In this document: piece by piece, positions 36,810 to 46,535 of the stretch
Position numbering within the stretch: position 1 is the first letter of the stretch
Layout: the number at the start of each line of letters is the position of its first letter
Source: Candidatus Nitrospira allomarina
Lineage (GTDB): Bacteria > Nitrospirota > Nitrospiria > Nitrospirales > UBA8639
Length of the DNA stretch: 64,000 bases
Direction of reading: 5' to 3'
Assembly: GCF_032050975.1 (NCBI RefSeq)
Contig: NZ_CP116967.1
Coordinates: 310,001 to 374,000 of the forward strand
Translations under genes and position numbers: made by a program
Notes under the pieces: model-generated
Told to the model about the DNA's origin: nothing
What the model saw: only the letters and a program-made list of their open reading frames with translations
Database searches by the model: none

Positions 36810-38795
36810 TCAGGAACGACTGGCCGGTTGAGGCGTGAACTGCGGCACAGCCTGTGACTCGGGCACTTTCGGCGTTTCCGGGACCGGCGATTTTTTACCG
36901 GCAAAAGCCGCCAGCCAGAACACGAATAGAATGGTCGACCAGAACAGCAGAACATTGAAGGAGATCATATTCGCCGCAAACCCGATGGTATGGGTATAGG
37001 CCCAAGGCGAGTTATCCCGCATCACCTCGTTCACATGCCAGAAGAGGCGGACTGAAGAACGAATGTATCCCATCAAGGCCATCATCCAGGTAAACTCCGT
37101 TGCCAGAGCAATCAGAGCATATTGCGACCGCGCCGGCATTTTTCCCCATTGAATGGGGCCCGCCACTTTGGCACCCTTCAGCATTGCCAGATTCAACGGC
37201 ATCATTAACAAAAGGCACGACATGGTGGTGGCCACCTGCGGCACCGACAGCCCAATCCGGACATTCGCGGGAATATAATATCCATAGACTGCCAGCCAGA
37301 TAATATTGAGGCTTCCCATAACGATAAAACAGGTCATAAAAATATTGCCCAATTTTTTCCATTTCACCGCCGGAATCAAATTGCCTCGCTGATACCAAAT
37401 GAAACTCACAATCGTCACAATGATGAGCATATTGATCCCGCCATTTTTGGCGGACATGACCCCATAGTTTCCTAAGACGGGATGCTGTTGCCCTCCCATG
37501 GCTTTCAACTCAGCCGGGGTCATGACGATGGTATGGGGCGTGATAAACACCAGTAATCCCACGACCGCAATGAACACCAAATATTTAATATATTTTTGGA
37601 ATCGTTCCGCGCCGGGCATCCGCCCGAAGCATTGCCATAAGTAATAACTCGTCGTCATGAAAAGCGCGCCGATCATGGTGGCCTGAATAATAAACAACCA
37701 GGCGAGAAGGCCTCCCATCAGAGTAATCCCCATTTGTTGGCGATAGGCATAGACCTCCCGCATAAGCCAATAGCCCGCAAACGGCAAGGGAATAAGGAAA
37801 ATGACCGCGATAAACATTGCGACATACCCCATCCAGTCGTAATGGGCGCGCTCTTCATCGGATTTAGCCGCTAAAAAGCGGTAGGCCGCATAGGCCGCAA
37901 CGACGCTGCCTCCGAACGCCATATTTCCTAAAATTCGATGAACATTCAACGGATTCCACAACGCGCTATGAATCGCATGCCAAATATTTCCGAGGTATCG
38001 TCCTTGTTCATCCACCCCTGCCGGCGACATCATGAAGGCAATCCAGGAATTCGCTAAAAACATCAGCACGGTTCCGATGACATTCAAGACCACGGCGATA
38101 CTGAGATGCACCCATTTCAGGATGCCTTCCCTCATCCTGTCCCATCCGTAGTAGTAGATATACAGCGTTCCGCTTTCGGCGACGAACAGCAAAGCGTAGA
38201 TGTGCATGACAGGACGGAAAATCCCTGAGAGGTAGCTGAAAAATGTGGGATAGAGCGTGAGAAAGGTGAAAAGGAGAATGCCCCCAAGAATGGCTGTCAA
38301 CGAATAGGCCGTCAGACTGATTCTGATAAAATCATAGGCCAGCTGGTCGTATTTCTTCGCCATGGCCTTATCCTTTGTCACCATGCCGATGAACTCAATC
38401 ACCATGCAGAAGATAGGAACCGCCAAGACAAAACTGCCGTAATATAAATGCTGCTGGTTCGCCACCCAAATCAGCACTCGACTTTCAAAATTGCCATAGC
38501 GGGGATAATCATGCGTATTGTCCTCGGTCACTGGAGCAGTTTCACTCGACACCACGCCCTCGGTCTTGTAATAAATATCCCGCCCCATTTCGACCGGCGC
38601 TGCGCCTTCCTCACCCTCGACAACCTCCTGAGCAGGCTGGGGACTTTGCCCTCCTCCCGACGCGATGGCTTCGCCATTTCCAAAAAGGATCGGCATCGCT
38701 ATACCGATCGGCAGCAGCAACATTCCTACAATCATACTGATCAGTAAAACTGCGGCATTCTTTTTAAGTTTCATTCCTCCACACATTCCACTCAT
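36810..38795 (-). CDS. Cytochrome bd-like oxidase (Nitrospira type)
   Basis: A membrane protein of 661 residues with a signal-like first helix (VLLISMIVGMLLLPIG), a periplasmic acidic insert, then about 13 more helices. Candidate haem ligands appear in NQQHLYYGSF and RPVMHIYALLF, and ANSWIAFMMSP corresponds to the N-x-W-M segment of CydA. It is longer than CydA and lacks a recognisable Q-loop GRQPW motif. Proteins of this kind have been proposed as the unusual terminal oxidase of Nitrospira. GGGGGGAG before the ATG at 38795 supports that start. Its place at the head of nxr unit 2 suggests a direct link between nitrite oxidation and the respiratory chain. Confidence 0.85.
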   Translation of the reverse strand: MSGMCGGMKLKKNAAVLLISMIVGMLLLPIGIAMPILFGNGEAIASGGGQSPQPAQEVVEGEEGAAPVEMGRDIYYKTEGVVSSETAPVTEDNTHDYPRYGNFESRVLIWVANQQHLYYGSFVLAVPIFCMVIEFIGMVTKDKAMAKKYDQLAYDFIRISLTAYSLTAILGGILLFTFLTLYPTFFSYLSGIFRPVMHIYALLFVAESGTLYIYYYGWDRMREGILKWVHLSIAVVLNVIGTVLMFLANSWIAFMMSPAGVDEQGRYLGNIWHAIHSALWNPLNVHRILGNMAFGGSVVAAYAAYRFLAAKSDEERAHYDWMGYVAMFIAVIFLIPLPFAGYWLMREVYAYRQQMGITLMGGLLAWLFIIQATMIGALFMTTSYYLWQCFGRMPGAERFQKYIKYLVFIAVVGLLVFITPHTIVMTPAELKAMGGQQHPVLGNYGVMSAKNGGINMLIIVTIVSFIWYQRGNLIPAVKWKKLGNIFMTCFIVMGSLNIIWLAVYGYYIPANVRIGLSVPQVATTMSCLLLMMPLNLAMLKGAKVAGPIQWGKMPARSQYALIALATEFTWMMALMGYIRSSVRLFWHVNEVMRDNSPWAYTHTIGFAANMISFNVLLFWSTILFVFWLAAFAGKKSPVPETPKVPESQAVPQFTPQPASRS

Positions 38796-39256
38796 TTCTC
38801 TCCCCCCAAAATCATTAGACCCATCTGACATCCATAAACATTTTTCTGATAAATTTATCTCACAAGTTTTTCTGAGATTGCCGAATTCTGGATGCAACTG
38901 ATTTCATTCTGGTCGTTCCTATATGCTTATGTTGTTGAACGCTTTGCATGGGCCATGCCCAACCAAGATAATTCAGTGTCCTAGGACAATCCCTTGTAAT
39001 CCCAAAGTTTCCATTGTTTTATCTCTGGGATAACATCCGCAGACGGATCATTCACCCACGAAAGAACGTGGTGGGAGGTGGTGGCCGACCACCGCTTTGC
39101 GTGGCTGGACTCAAGAAAATACGGGGAATACAAAAGGTGGAAGAACTAGGAGCATGACGAACAAAGATTCGATACCCGCACACACGATCACGCTGCGGAA
39201 GGTCGGGGATTCTGAAGAGCACAATCCGGATCGGAGGATGTAGTCAGAATGGACAA
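38796..39256. other. Intergenic region upstream of the bd-like oxidase
   Basis: No gene is seen. It contains a candidate sigma54 promoter at 38945-38960 and a GGTGGT-GGCCG-ACCACC hairpin near 39077-39093, downstream of the convergent-looking end of the aldolase gene. Confidence 0.5.
38945..38960 (-). promoter_or_regulatory. Candidate sigma54 (-24/-12) promoter for the bd-like oxidase/nxr unit 2
   Basis: On the minus strand GGGCATGGCCCATGCA matches 9 of 12 defined positions of TGGCACG-N4-TTGCW with correct GG-N10-GC spacing. It is 150 bases upstream of the start at 38795. The sequence is also partly palindromic (GCATGG-CCATGC), so a different binding site is possible. Confidence 0.45.
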
Positions 39257-39850
39257 TTACACAGCAGGATCGAAAAGTTGCTGAAACATGGGAAATCGCA
39301 TCGTACAAATATGCCCTCCCGCTAATGCTGCCTCAAGCACATCATGAGGAGAACGGATACCGGCAAGAAGCACCTGAGTGGAGAGACCATAGTTTCGAAG
39401 GACGGTGACAATGTTTCGAATTATATCGTCTCCCTTGGATTGATTGTCCCCGGTGCGATCAAGGCAAATTGACACACACCAGGCGCCGGCTTTGGCGGCA
39501 ATCAAGGCTTGGGTGAGGGAAAAACACAAAGACACATTCACCCGGATGCCTTCGGCTGTCAACCGCTTAGTCGCCTTGAGACCGGCAGGCGTCAAAGGAC
39601 ACTTCACCAAGACATTTTTGTGGATTTTTGATAATTCTTTGCTTTCCTTGACGATGGCCTCTTCTTCAACACTCAACACGCCGACACTGATCGGACTATC
39701 CACATAACGACAGACTTCTCGTATTCCTTGATAGAAATTCAGACCCTGCTTAGTAACCAACATGGCGTTCATGGCTATTCCATCCAGAACCCCCAGTTTG
39801 CCAATCTCCTGAATCTCTGTGAGACTCACCGTGTCGAGATAGAATTTCAT
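39257..39850 (-). CDS. Transaldolase / fructose-6-phosphate aldolase-like protein
   Basis: A TIM-barrel protein of about 197 residues matching the short transaldolase (TalC/FSA) family. The N-terminal FYLDT, Schiff-base lysine in VLVKCPLTPAGLKA, NVSLCFSLTQALIAAKAGA and the C-terminal GAxSP-like AGIRSPHDVLEAALAG are present. The usual TNPSL motif after LDG reads MNAML, which removes the conserved Thr and Pro and may change substrate use. The family moves three-carbon units between sugar phosphates in the pentose phosphate pathway. The ATG at 39850 is preceded by only a weak GAG. It stands alone between long non-coding stretches. Confidence 0.82.
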   Translation of the reverse strand: MKFYLDTVSLTEIQEIGKLGVLDGIAMNAMLVTKQGLNFYQGIREVCRYVDSPISVGVLSVEEEAIVKESKELSKIHKNVLVKCPLTPAGLKATKRLTAEGIRVNVSLCFSLTQALIAAKAGAWCVSICLDRTGDNQSKGDDIIRNIVTVLRNYGLSTQVLLAGIRSPHDVLEAALAGGHICTMRFPMFQQLFDPAV

Positions 39851-40236
39851 GAGCACTCATTACTCATGAACACGGATTGCTCCCCAGCAGCAGAACCTCT
39901 ACCAAAATCATGACATACTGCTTCCGCATCAGGATCGCGAATACAACCTGAACTCATGCCCCAAATTTCTTTAACGTATTGATAAAATGTAACTGGCTCC
40001 ATTTTTGGTATGCATACACCAAGCCACGGTTGTATTGAGATGGATTGAAACGAGAGACCATTGAAAATGCTGTGGATGCCATTGACAAGTAGGCAGGCTA
40101 ATGAAATGGCAGTGAAACCCCATGAGAGATCGTGGTGGTCTGGTGGCTCATACCACCACCCACCGTGGTTTCAGCAACTGGGATTTAGAGAAAAGAGTGA
40201 AACCAGGGAGAAAGAAAGAGTGTGAAGTTGAACAAT
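39851..40236. other. Intergenic region between aldolase and sigma54 activator 1
   Basis: About 385 bases without a convincing gene. It includes a TGGTGG-CTCATA-CCACCA hairpin near 40151-40168, similar in composition to the hairpin on the other side of the aldolase gene. Confidence 0.45.
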
Positions 40237-41760
40237 TTAGGGTCGAGTCGGGCGTTGGAGACCTAATTTTTTAATCCGGCTCCTGAGCGTGCTAGGTGCC
40301 AATCCGAGTTGTTCCGCCGCGCCACCCTCTCCCTCAATTTGCCAATTGCTGGAGGCCAGGGTCTGAAGAATATGTTGCCGTTCAAAATCCACTAATCCAG
40401 CCGGAGCCTTTGATTCATGCGTGGCATTATGAAGAATCAAAAGCCGTTCATCGATACGCAGAATCTTTTGGTGTGAGAGAATCACCGCCCGTTCAATAAC
40501 ATTTTCCAATTCTCGAATATTGCCGGGCCAGGAATACCGGATAAGCCGCTGCAAAGAATCGGGTTCAATGGTTTCGCAGGGCCGTTTGAGTTTCATAGCA
40601 TAGTGCTCCAGAAAATGCTGTGCGAGTTCCGGAATATCTTCCGGCCGAGCACGGAGGGGAGGGATGGTAATCGGAAACACATGAAGTCGATAGAAAAGGT
40701 CAGCACGAAAACGACCTTGTTCAATGGCTGATGGCAGATCGGCATTCGTTGAGGCCATCAACCGAATATCCACCGGGATAGACTGCTTCCCACCCACACG
40801 ATCAACCATCCCGTCCTGGATTACTCGTAATAATTTCGCTTGGGTCTCCATAGGAATTTCCCCGATTTCGTCTAATAACAAGGTCCCACCATGGGCTAAC
40901 TCAAAACGCCCCTCACGCCTGGAATCGGCTCCGGTAAACGCTCCTTTTTCGTGACCAAATAATTCGCTTTCAACTAATCCTGCCGGAAGAGCCGCACAAT
41001 TGACTCTAATAAACGGTTTGTTCGCTCGCATGCTCCAATCATGAATGGCTTGGGCCAGGAGTTCCTTCCCTGTTCCGGTTTCCCCCGTGATCAGGACGGT
41101 CGCCGTCGTAGGAGCGACCTCGCGGGCAAGTTCCAATACATGCTGAAAAGCCTGGCTTCGTCCTACCATGGCCCCGAAGTGCTTTGTCAGCTTAAGTTCC
41201 TCCACCAGATAGATATTTTCCCGTGCCAACTGCTGACGCAGCAGATTAATTTCCTCATAAGCCTGCACATGGTCAATTGCATAGGCAATTTGCATTGCCA
41301 CTTGGGATAAAAACTCAATCGCATCTGGATCCGGGTTACCCGCATCAACGCTCCCAAGATTCAATACCCCCACACACTTTCCTCTGACCAGGAGCGGAAG
41401 GTTAATCATGCGTCCTAGCCCTTCCTCCACATACCATTGATCTTCCAGAAAGACCTGCTCCTGTTTGAGGTCAGGACGGACATGTAACGTCTTGTGATCG
41501 TACACCCACCCCATTGCACTCCCAATACGCGGTATCACGGTATCCCCTTGGATCACGACTTTCGCCAAATGAGTCGTCACCACATAAAATTGAAATCCAT
41601 CAGACTTACGGTCATATAAAGTCACACTGACCCGGGCCCAGGGCATGACCTGTTCAATCTGCTCGATAATGGCCTGCCAGAGACTATTGGTATCCCGTTG
41701 TGAATTAAGCACAATCGCGACGTTCAGTAGCACCCGGTAATTTCTCTCAATTCGTTCCAC
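40237..41760 (-). CDS. GAF-domain sigma54-dependent transcriptional activator 1
   Basis: A 507-residue enhancer-binding protein. Residues 1 to about 170 form a GAF sensor domain; a coiled linker follows; residues 195-430 are the AAA+ domain with Walker A GETGTGKE, the sigma54-contact loop GAFTGA, Walker [12 protein letters not shown] and the arginine-finger region FRADLFYRL. The end is a Fis-type helix-turn-helix ([17 protein letters not shown]). The architecture is that of FhlA/NorR-type regulators, which sense small molecules through the GAF domain. The start is a GTG at 41760. It is a close paralogue of the activator at 43202-44749 and divergent from the flavoreductase gene. Position near nxr unit 2 suggests it could activate the sigma54-like promoters there. 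Confidence 0.92.
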   Translation of the reverse strand: MERIERNYRVLLNVAIVLNSQRDTNSLWQAIIEQIEQVMPWARVSVTLYDRKSDGFQFYVVTTHLAKVVIQGDTVIPRIGSAMGWVYDHKTLHVRPDLKQEQVFLEDQWYVEEGLGRMINLPLLVRGKCVGVLNLGSVDAGNPDPDAIEFLSQVAMQIAYAIDHVQAYEEINLLRQQLARENIYLVEELKLTKHFGAMVGRSQAFQHVLELAREVAPTTATVLITGETGTGKELLAQAIHDWSMRANKPFIRVNCAALPAGLVESELFGHEKGAFTGADSRREGRFELAHGGTLLLDEIGEIPMETQAKLLRVIQDGMVDRVGGKQSIPVDIRLMASTNADLPSAIEQGRFRADLFYRLHVFPITIPPLRARPEDIPELAQHFLEHYAMKLKRPCETIEPDSLQRLIRYSWPGNIRELENVIERAVILSHQKILRIDERLLILHNATHESKAPAGLVDFERQHILQTLASSNWQIEGEGGAAEQLGLAPSTLRSRIKKLGLQRPTRP

Positions 41761-42020
41761 AGTCCTTCAATCCTTTCTTGGGACAGATTCAAGCATAGAA
41801 CCGAATGACCTGTCTAATAAGAGAAATGACCTTAAACTTACTCAAAATCTGAGAAGGCAGTACGACTATTTTATGTTAAGTCGTGAGGAAAAACGGATTT
41901 CTTTTAATCGGAAAATGAAAATCAGAAGCCTACGATTGACTCAACCCCGTACCAAAACGCTAGGATAATATGAGTTCGGAGTCACCTCATAACGTATGTC
42001 ACCATCAGGAAGCGATCTCA

Positions 42021-42761
42021 ATGGGAAAACTCACCAAGCCTTCCAGTTATCACGTGGCATTGAGAAAGCGTCAGGAGATCGCCAAGGGTACAATGGCGTT
42101 CTATTTTGACCGACCGGCTGGATTCACCTTTACAGCTGGGCAGTTTATCGATCTGTCATTACCGAAACTTTCCGCATCCGATCTGGAAGGCCAAATACGG
42201 GCCCTGACCCTTGCCAGCGCTCCTTCCGAACAACAGCTCATGGTCGCCACCCGTCTTCGGGACACCCCCTTTAAACGCATGTTGGCAAAAATGCCTCTTG
42301 GAACGACAGTTGACCTTGAAGGTCCATTCGGACAATTTACGCTACCGTCCGATGATTCCCGAACGATCGTTCTTCTCGCAGGAGGAATCGGGATTACACC
42401 GTTCCGAAGTATGCTGGTCGAATCCGCTCATCACAAATTCTCACATCATTTTATTCTTCTTTATTCAAACCGGCATCAGGAAGATGCCGCTTTTCTTGAT
42501 GAACTGCAAACCCTCCAACAAGAGAATACGCATTTTAGGTGTGTTGGAACGATGACGAGCCCAAACGGAGGGACGGAAACCTGGGAAGGTGAAACCGGCC
42601 GGATAGACCCTGTCATGCTTCGAAAATATGTCAAAGAGGCGAAAGCGGCTCTTTATTATGTTGTGGGGCCCCCTGCAATGGTTGATGGATTACGAAGGAT
42701 GCTTGAGTCTATCGACATTCCAAAGACCAATATTCGCTCTGAAGAATTTGTGGGCTATTGA
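42021..42761 (+). CDS. FNR-family FAD/NAD(P)-binding oxidoreductase
   Basis: A cytoplasmic flavoprotein of 246 residues of the ferredoxin-NADP reductase superfamily. FAD is bound through FTAGQFIDL and RALTLASAP, and NAD(P) through LLAGGIGITPFRSML and the C-terminal YYVVGPPAMVDGLRRML. No iron-sulfur domain is attached, so it would pass electrons between NAD(P)H and an unidentified ferredoxin or quinone-type partner. The ATG at 42021 has AGGAAG upstream; an in-frame ATG at 41970 with AGGA is equally possible and would add 17 residues. It is divergently transcribed from sigma54 activator 1, so the 209-base gap may be a shared control region. Confidence 0.88.
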   Translation: MGKLTKPSSYHVALRKRQEIAKGTMAFYFDRPAGFTFTAGQFIDLSLPKLSASDLEGQIRALTLASAPSEQQLMVATRLRDTPFKRMLAKMPLGTTVDLEGPFGQFTLPSDDSRTIVLLAGGIGITPFRSMLVESAHHKFSHHFILLYSNRHQEDAAFLDELQTLQQENTHFRCVGTMTSPNGGTETWEGETGRIDPVMLRKYVKEAKAALYYVVGPPAMVDGLRRMLESIDIPKTNIRSEEFVGY

Positions 42762-43001
42762 AAATCTCATGAAGAATGTATTTGCCTTGTTAAACCATTG
42801 AGGATAGAAATTTCCCGGACTTCACGACTGAACAGTCATATATATACCAATAATCAAATTACAGCATTGATCTGAAAAAAATGTCGTAGATTCCCTATGG
42901 CCTTTTGTCGCATCCGGAACTCTCTCCCACTGGAGCTGGAGAAAGAAAACCGTTTACGTGGGTTTCCTTTCTAAAAAATTTCCTGTCGGGATGACCTGTT
43001 A

Positions 43002-43160
43002 ATGGCATGGTGGCAAAAAAGCATCCCAGTGAAGCAGGGGGGACTGGACGAAGATCCTGATCTAAGCCGTTCGTATGCTCACAAAACAGTCGAGGTAGGT
43101 TTCGTTTGGGAGGACAAAGACGGGGGCATGGCCTATTTCAAATTGTTACCTCCGGACTAA
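43002..43160 (+). CDS. Small hypothetical protein (52 aa)
   Basis: An uninterrupted frame beginning MAWWQKSIP and ending FKLLPPD, with a mixed charged/aromatic composition that looks like protein (VEVGFVWEDKDGG). The Shine-Dalgarno is weak. It lies between the flavoreductase and the convergent activator 2 gene. I do not recognise it; low-moderate confidence that it is real. Confidence 0.4.
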   Translation: MAWWQKSIPVKQGGLDEDPDLSRSYAHKTVEVGFVWEDKDGGMAYFKLLPPD

Positions 43161-43201
43161 CCGGCTTCTCATCTCAATCACACAACCCATTTTGGGGTGT
43201 C

Positions 43202-44749
43202 TTATTCAGAGTGCCGCTTAATCCCGAATTTTTTCAATCGGCTTCTCAGGGTGCTGGGATGTAATCCCAGATGCTTGGCCGCCCCTAATGGTCCATCAAT
43301 TCTCCATTCACACGCCGCTAAGGCTTGGAGTATTCGAGTGCGCTCCACGTCTTTTAATTGAGTGGGCGGCATGGCATCCATGTCGTGTGCCGGTGACTGC
43401 AATAATGAATCCTCCACATGCATGACGGACGATTGGCAAAGAATCATGGCTCGTTCAATCACATTTTTCAGTTCCCGTACATTACCCGGCCATGGATACT
43501 GAACCAGCATTTCCATTGAACGATCATCGATTTCCTGACAGTTTCGTCTAAACTGCAAGCGATTTTTCTCCATAAAATGTCGCACCAGAAGCGGAATATC
43601 ATGCAGACGTTCCCGGAGAGGTGGCACAACAATCGGAAAGACATGCAATCGGTAATATAAGTCGGAACGAAAACGACCTTCGGCAATCGCCTTGCTTAAA
43701 TCGCTATTGGTGGCGGCAATGATTCGCACATCGACGGCTTTCCCCTCAATACTGCCTACTCGTTCCACGATTCCATCTTGTAAAACCCTCAGGAGTTTTG
43801 CCTGGGCTTCGATCGGCATCTCCCCGATTTCATCAAGAAACAAGGTGCCACCATTGGCTAATTCAAATTTGCCTGGTCTTCCAGTCTCTGCACCGGTAAA
43901 CGCCCCTTTCTCATGGCCAAAGAGCTCACTCTCCACCAGACCTGAAGGTAAAGCCGCACAATTGACTCGAACAAAAGGCTTTAAATTTCGTGGGCTCAAC
44001 TCGTGAAGTAATCGCGCCAATAGTTCTTTTCCCGTTCCCGTTTCCCCCATAATGAGCACCGAGGTCGTAGTCGGGGCAACGGCCTGGGCCAAGTCCAGCA
44101 CGTTCTTAAACTTTTGACTATTTCCAACCATCGCTCCAAAATCGTACGTAACTTTGATTTCTTCTAAAAGATAGGCATTTTCACGGGTGAGCTGTTCCTT
44201 CAGGTGGTTGATCTGTTCATAGGCCCGTACATGATCAATGGCAAAAGCAATTTGAGTCGCCACTTGGCGTAAAAACAAGACATTTTCCGGATCCGGATCA
44301 CCGGATTCCACACTGCCGATATTCAAAGATCCGATGCAATTATCCCCAACAATCATGGGAATATTGATCATTCTTCCCAGACCCTCCTCGTGATAAAATG
44401 CATCTTCTAAAAATACGGGATTTTGTTGTAAATGAGGACGTATATGAAGACGCCGGTGATTATACACCCATCCCATTGCACTGCCTTCTCGAGGAATGAT
44501 GGCATCACATTTCAGCTTCACCAGCGGCATACTTGTTTCCACCGCGTAAAACCGAAAAGCATCTATGTCAGAATGATATAGCGTAATGCCCGCGCGTTCC
44601 CAGGAAATCACCTTTCTAATGTGTCCCGTAATGGCTTTCCACAGATCTTCCGTATTCCGTTGGGAATTTAAGATGTTTGTGACTTCCAACAAGGTTTGAT
44701 AGAAGTTTCGGGCTAGTTGATCGGTTGAGTGAGTCATATCGACTATCAT
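43202..44749 (-). CDS. GAF-domain sigma54-dependent transcriptional activator 2
   Basis: A 515-residue paralogue of activator 1 with the same order: GAF sensor (residues 10-175), AAA+ domain with [14 protein letters not shown] and [11 protein letters not shown], and a C-terminal Fis-type helix-turn-helix (LGLHPSTLRSRLKKFGI). The DNA-recognition helices of the two proteins are very similar, so they may bind overlapping sites. I chose the ATG at 44749 with GAGGGG upstream; a GTG at 44764 is in frame. It faces the convergent small gene at 43160. An isolated gene with about 700 non-coding bases upstream. Confidence 0.92.
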   Translation of the reverse strand: MIVDMTHSTDQLARNFYQTLLEVTNILNSQRNTEDLWKAITGHIRKVISWERAGITLYHSDIDAFRFYAVETSMPLVKLKCDAIIPREGSAMGWVYNHRRLHIRPHLQQNPVFLEDAFYHEEGLGRMINIPMIVGDNCIGSLNIGSVESGDPDPENVLFLRQVATQIAFAIDHVRAYEQINHLKEQLTRENAYLLEEIKVTYDFGAMVGNSQKFKNVLDLAQAVAPTTTSVLIMGETGTGKELLARLLHELSPRNLKPFVRVNCAALPSGLVESELFGHEKGAFTGAETGRPGKFELANGGTLFLDEIGEMPIEAQAKLLRVLQDGIVERVGSIEGKAVDVRIIAATNSDLSKAIAEGRFRSDLYYRLHVFPIVVPPLRERLHDIPLLVRHFMEKNRLQFRRNCQEIDDRSMEMLVQYPWPGNVRELKNVIERAMILCQSSVMHVEDSLLQSPAHDMDAMPPTQLKDVERTRILQALAACEWRIDGPLGAAKHLGLHPSTLRSRLKKFGIKRHSE

Positions 44750-45294
44750 GGTTAAGCCCCTCACACTGAAATATGAGTACGAAGGATCGCGACCTTAACG
44801 GGAACTTTTGAAAAAGAAACCTTATTCATGGGCAAAAAAATTACGCTTAAATCTTGATAAAAAGGGAGCAATTACTGAGCCATTCACCGCTTTTTTTGTG
44901 GTGTACAAATATCTATTTTCCTTGTCAAAAATGTCAAGTCTCGTGAACTAATAATCATAAAAATATGTTTTATTTTTCAATACCTTAATAAGTCAAACCA
45001 CCACTTCTTCAAAGGTGTCATCCAGGTAACGCAATCAATTGTTTATTTAAGTAAACATTATTAAAAAATCTTCATTTTTATTTTTCAAAATAGAGCGAAA
45101 TCGAACATAGATGCCTGTGCTCAATCGCACACCAATTTACTGTAGATAGCTCCATACCTTTGGTCTTTCACCCTACCTCATAGGATATAGGCATTGCTTG
45201 GATATGTGTCACCAGTGGGGCTCCTTCTTCATGTGTTGATGAAATAATTTTGGATCTGAAGGGTCTGTCATTCCTGGAGGTCCAAAGGCCTAGT
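44750..45294. other. AT-rich intergenic region between activator 2 and the coiled-coil gene
   Basis: About 545 bases without a gene that I can support. It is strongly AT-rich around 44900-45080 and should contain the promoter of activator 2; no clear -24/-12 or -35/-10 pair stood out. Confidence 0.45.
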
Positions 45295-45323
45295 AAAAAA
45301 AAAGCCTGACGGATACGTCAGGC
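45295..45323 (-). terminator. Intrinsic terminator of coiled-coil gene 1
   Basis: GCCTGACG at 45304-45311 pairs with CGTCAGGC at 45316-45323, loop GATA, followed on the minus strand by a nine-base T run. A textbook terminator. Confidence 0.93.
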
Positions 45324-45357
45324 ACAAGAACAATACAGGGGGTGAGATTTATTATTT

Positions 45358-45403
45358 TCGATGGAATGAATGGGCAGGCTCAGCAACCAATCCATTCCAT
45401 CGA
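45358..45403 (-). other. Second hairpin in the 3' untranslated region of coiled-coil gene 1
   Basis: TCGATGGAATG at 45358-45368 pairs exactly with CATTCCATCGA at 45393-45403. It lies between the stop codon at 45455 and the terminator, so the mRNA ends in two stable hairpins, a feature of transcripts with protected 3' ends. Confidence 0.6.
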
Positions 45404-45454
45404 AACACGAATGGGCGTATTGAAATTACAACTACATCACCTTAGAGGGAGGCA

Positions 45455-45826
45455 CTACTGCGTCAGCTTAGCTTGATCAGCTTGCCTGATATGCCACGCG
45501 ATCTTCTCATTCAAAAGATTGGTATCCCCTTTTAATGTGGAGGATATGTGCTTCAAGGCATTTCTATGAAAGCCCTTCGGATCAAAGTGTGGCTTGCTCT
45601 CAAAATGGGCTATGCGTTTATCTATATCCTGAACACGGCTTTCCAGGGACTGGATTTCCCCTTCTGAAACTTTTGCCGCAGACATATGATCTTGAATTGA
45701 CCAACCCTGGGTCTCTATTCTCCAGGCTGAACTCTGTTCATGACCATTATCACCAGCCAAAACAAATTGGGGAAGTCCTAGAAGCATCCCCACAAGCAAA
45801 GCTGAAAAAAATATTTTGTTATTCAT
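45455..45826 (-). CDS. Exported coiled-coil protein 1
   Basis: A 123-residue protein with a signal peptide (ALLVGMLLGLPQFVLAG) and a mature part with WSIQDHMSAAK, a heptad-like helix (IQSLESRVQDIDKRIAHFES), HFDPKGF and a terminal IAWHIRQADQAKLTQ. The ribosome-binding site AAGGAGG is strong. Its paralogue at 46536-46910 shares the QGWSIQDH, DPKGF and IAWHxRQADQAKLT blocks. I know no named family for it. The upstream region holds four or more GTTACA/TGTAAC boxes spaced at about 10-11 bases, and the mRNA ends in a strong terminator, which suggests a regulated and possibly abundant periplasmic protein. Confidence 0.85.
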   Translation of the reverse strand: MNNKIFFSALLVGMLLGLPQFVLAGDNGHEQSSAWRIETQGWSIQDHMSAAKVSEGEIQSLESRVQDIDKRIAHFESKPHFDPKGFHRNALKHISSTLKGDTNLLNEKIAWHIRQADQAKLTQ

Positions 45827-45993
45827 AACTTCCTCCTTCTACTTATCACCTGAAAACATTCTAGAAGTTGTACTGCTAACGTTGACTCTGCTTTCATCGA
45901 TACTAATCGGATATACAATTTAAATGCCAACAGAATTTATTTTAAATTTTCATTTAAATACAAGCATTTAACACTTTTTATGCATTAAAATTA

Positions 45994-46053
45994 TGTAACT
46001 AGTGTAACATTAAAATGTTACAATAGTGCTACATTAAGTTACATTGTGTTACA
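45994..46053. promoter_or_regulatory. Phased GTTACA/TGTAAC box array upstream of coiled-coil gene 1
   Basis: TGTAAC occurs at 45994-45999 and 46003-46008; GTTACA at 46017-46022, 46038-46043 and 46048-46053, with a variant GCTACA at 46028-46033. The last four are 10-11 bases apart, one helical turn, so a protein could line up along one DNA face. The array is about 170-230 bases upstream of the gene start. Confidence 0.65.
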
Positions 46054-46054
46054 C

Positions 46055-46535
46055 ACTTGCTTGGCATGACTTCGGAAGATTTCTGGTTTGATGACCAGGA
46101 TTTTCCCTGGAAATGTGAGGATGGACACGGCTGTAGAAGATGCCCCTCCAGCCTGAAATACTCAATCAGGCGATGAATAATATTCGGGAAAAACAATAAA
46201 AAAGCGAAAATTCTCGGCTCTGCACTGCCAACTCATATTCGAGCATTGGACCCCATGGCTGAGCAGGTTGTCGGTCTTGTTCCTGAAAAGAAAAAATTAG
46301 CGGAACACACTCGTGCGAGGATTAGGAAAAAACCGGGGGTAAAAAGCAGACCTGCACCCTAAAATTGGCCCGCTAAATTGGTGAGCCCAACATCATGCCT
46401 GAGTTCGGTAAGTCGATTTTCCACATTGGCTCGGTGAGGAATAGTCAGCCTCTATCGACGGAAGAGTTATTTATAAATACTAACACCGATAGCAAGACAA
46501 TCCTGCTCCCTCTTCCCTGGAGGGCTCCATTACTT
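46055..46535. other. Intergenic region between the two coiled-coil genes
   Basis: About 480 bases. A short plus-strand frame around 46255-46363 (MAEQVVGLVPEKKK) has no ribosome-binding site and no recognisable homology. I see no supported gene; it may be a worn-out remnant. Confidence 0.4.

Noticed and set aside
39889..39904. Sigma54-like TGGTAGAGGTTCTGCT upstream of the aldolase
   Set aside because: The spacing is right but the -24 box is poor and the -12 first base deviates; a match of this quality is expected by chance in this much intergenic sequence.
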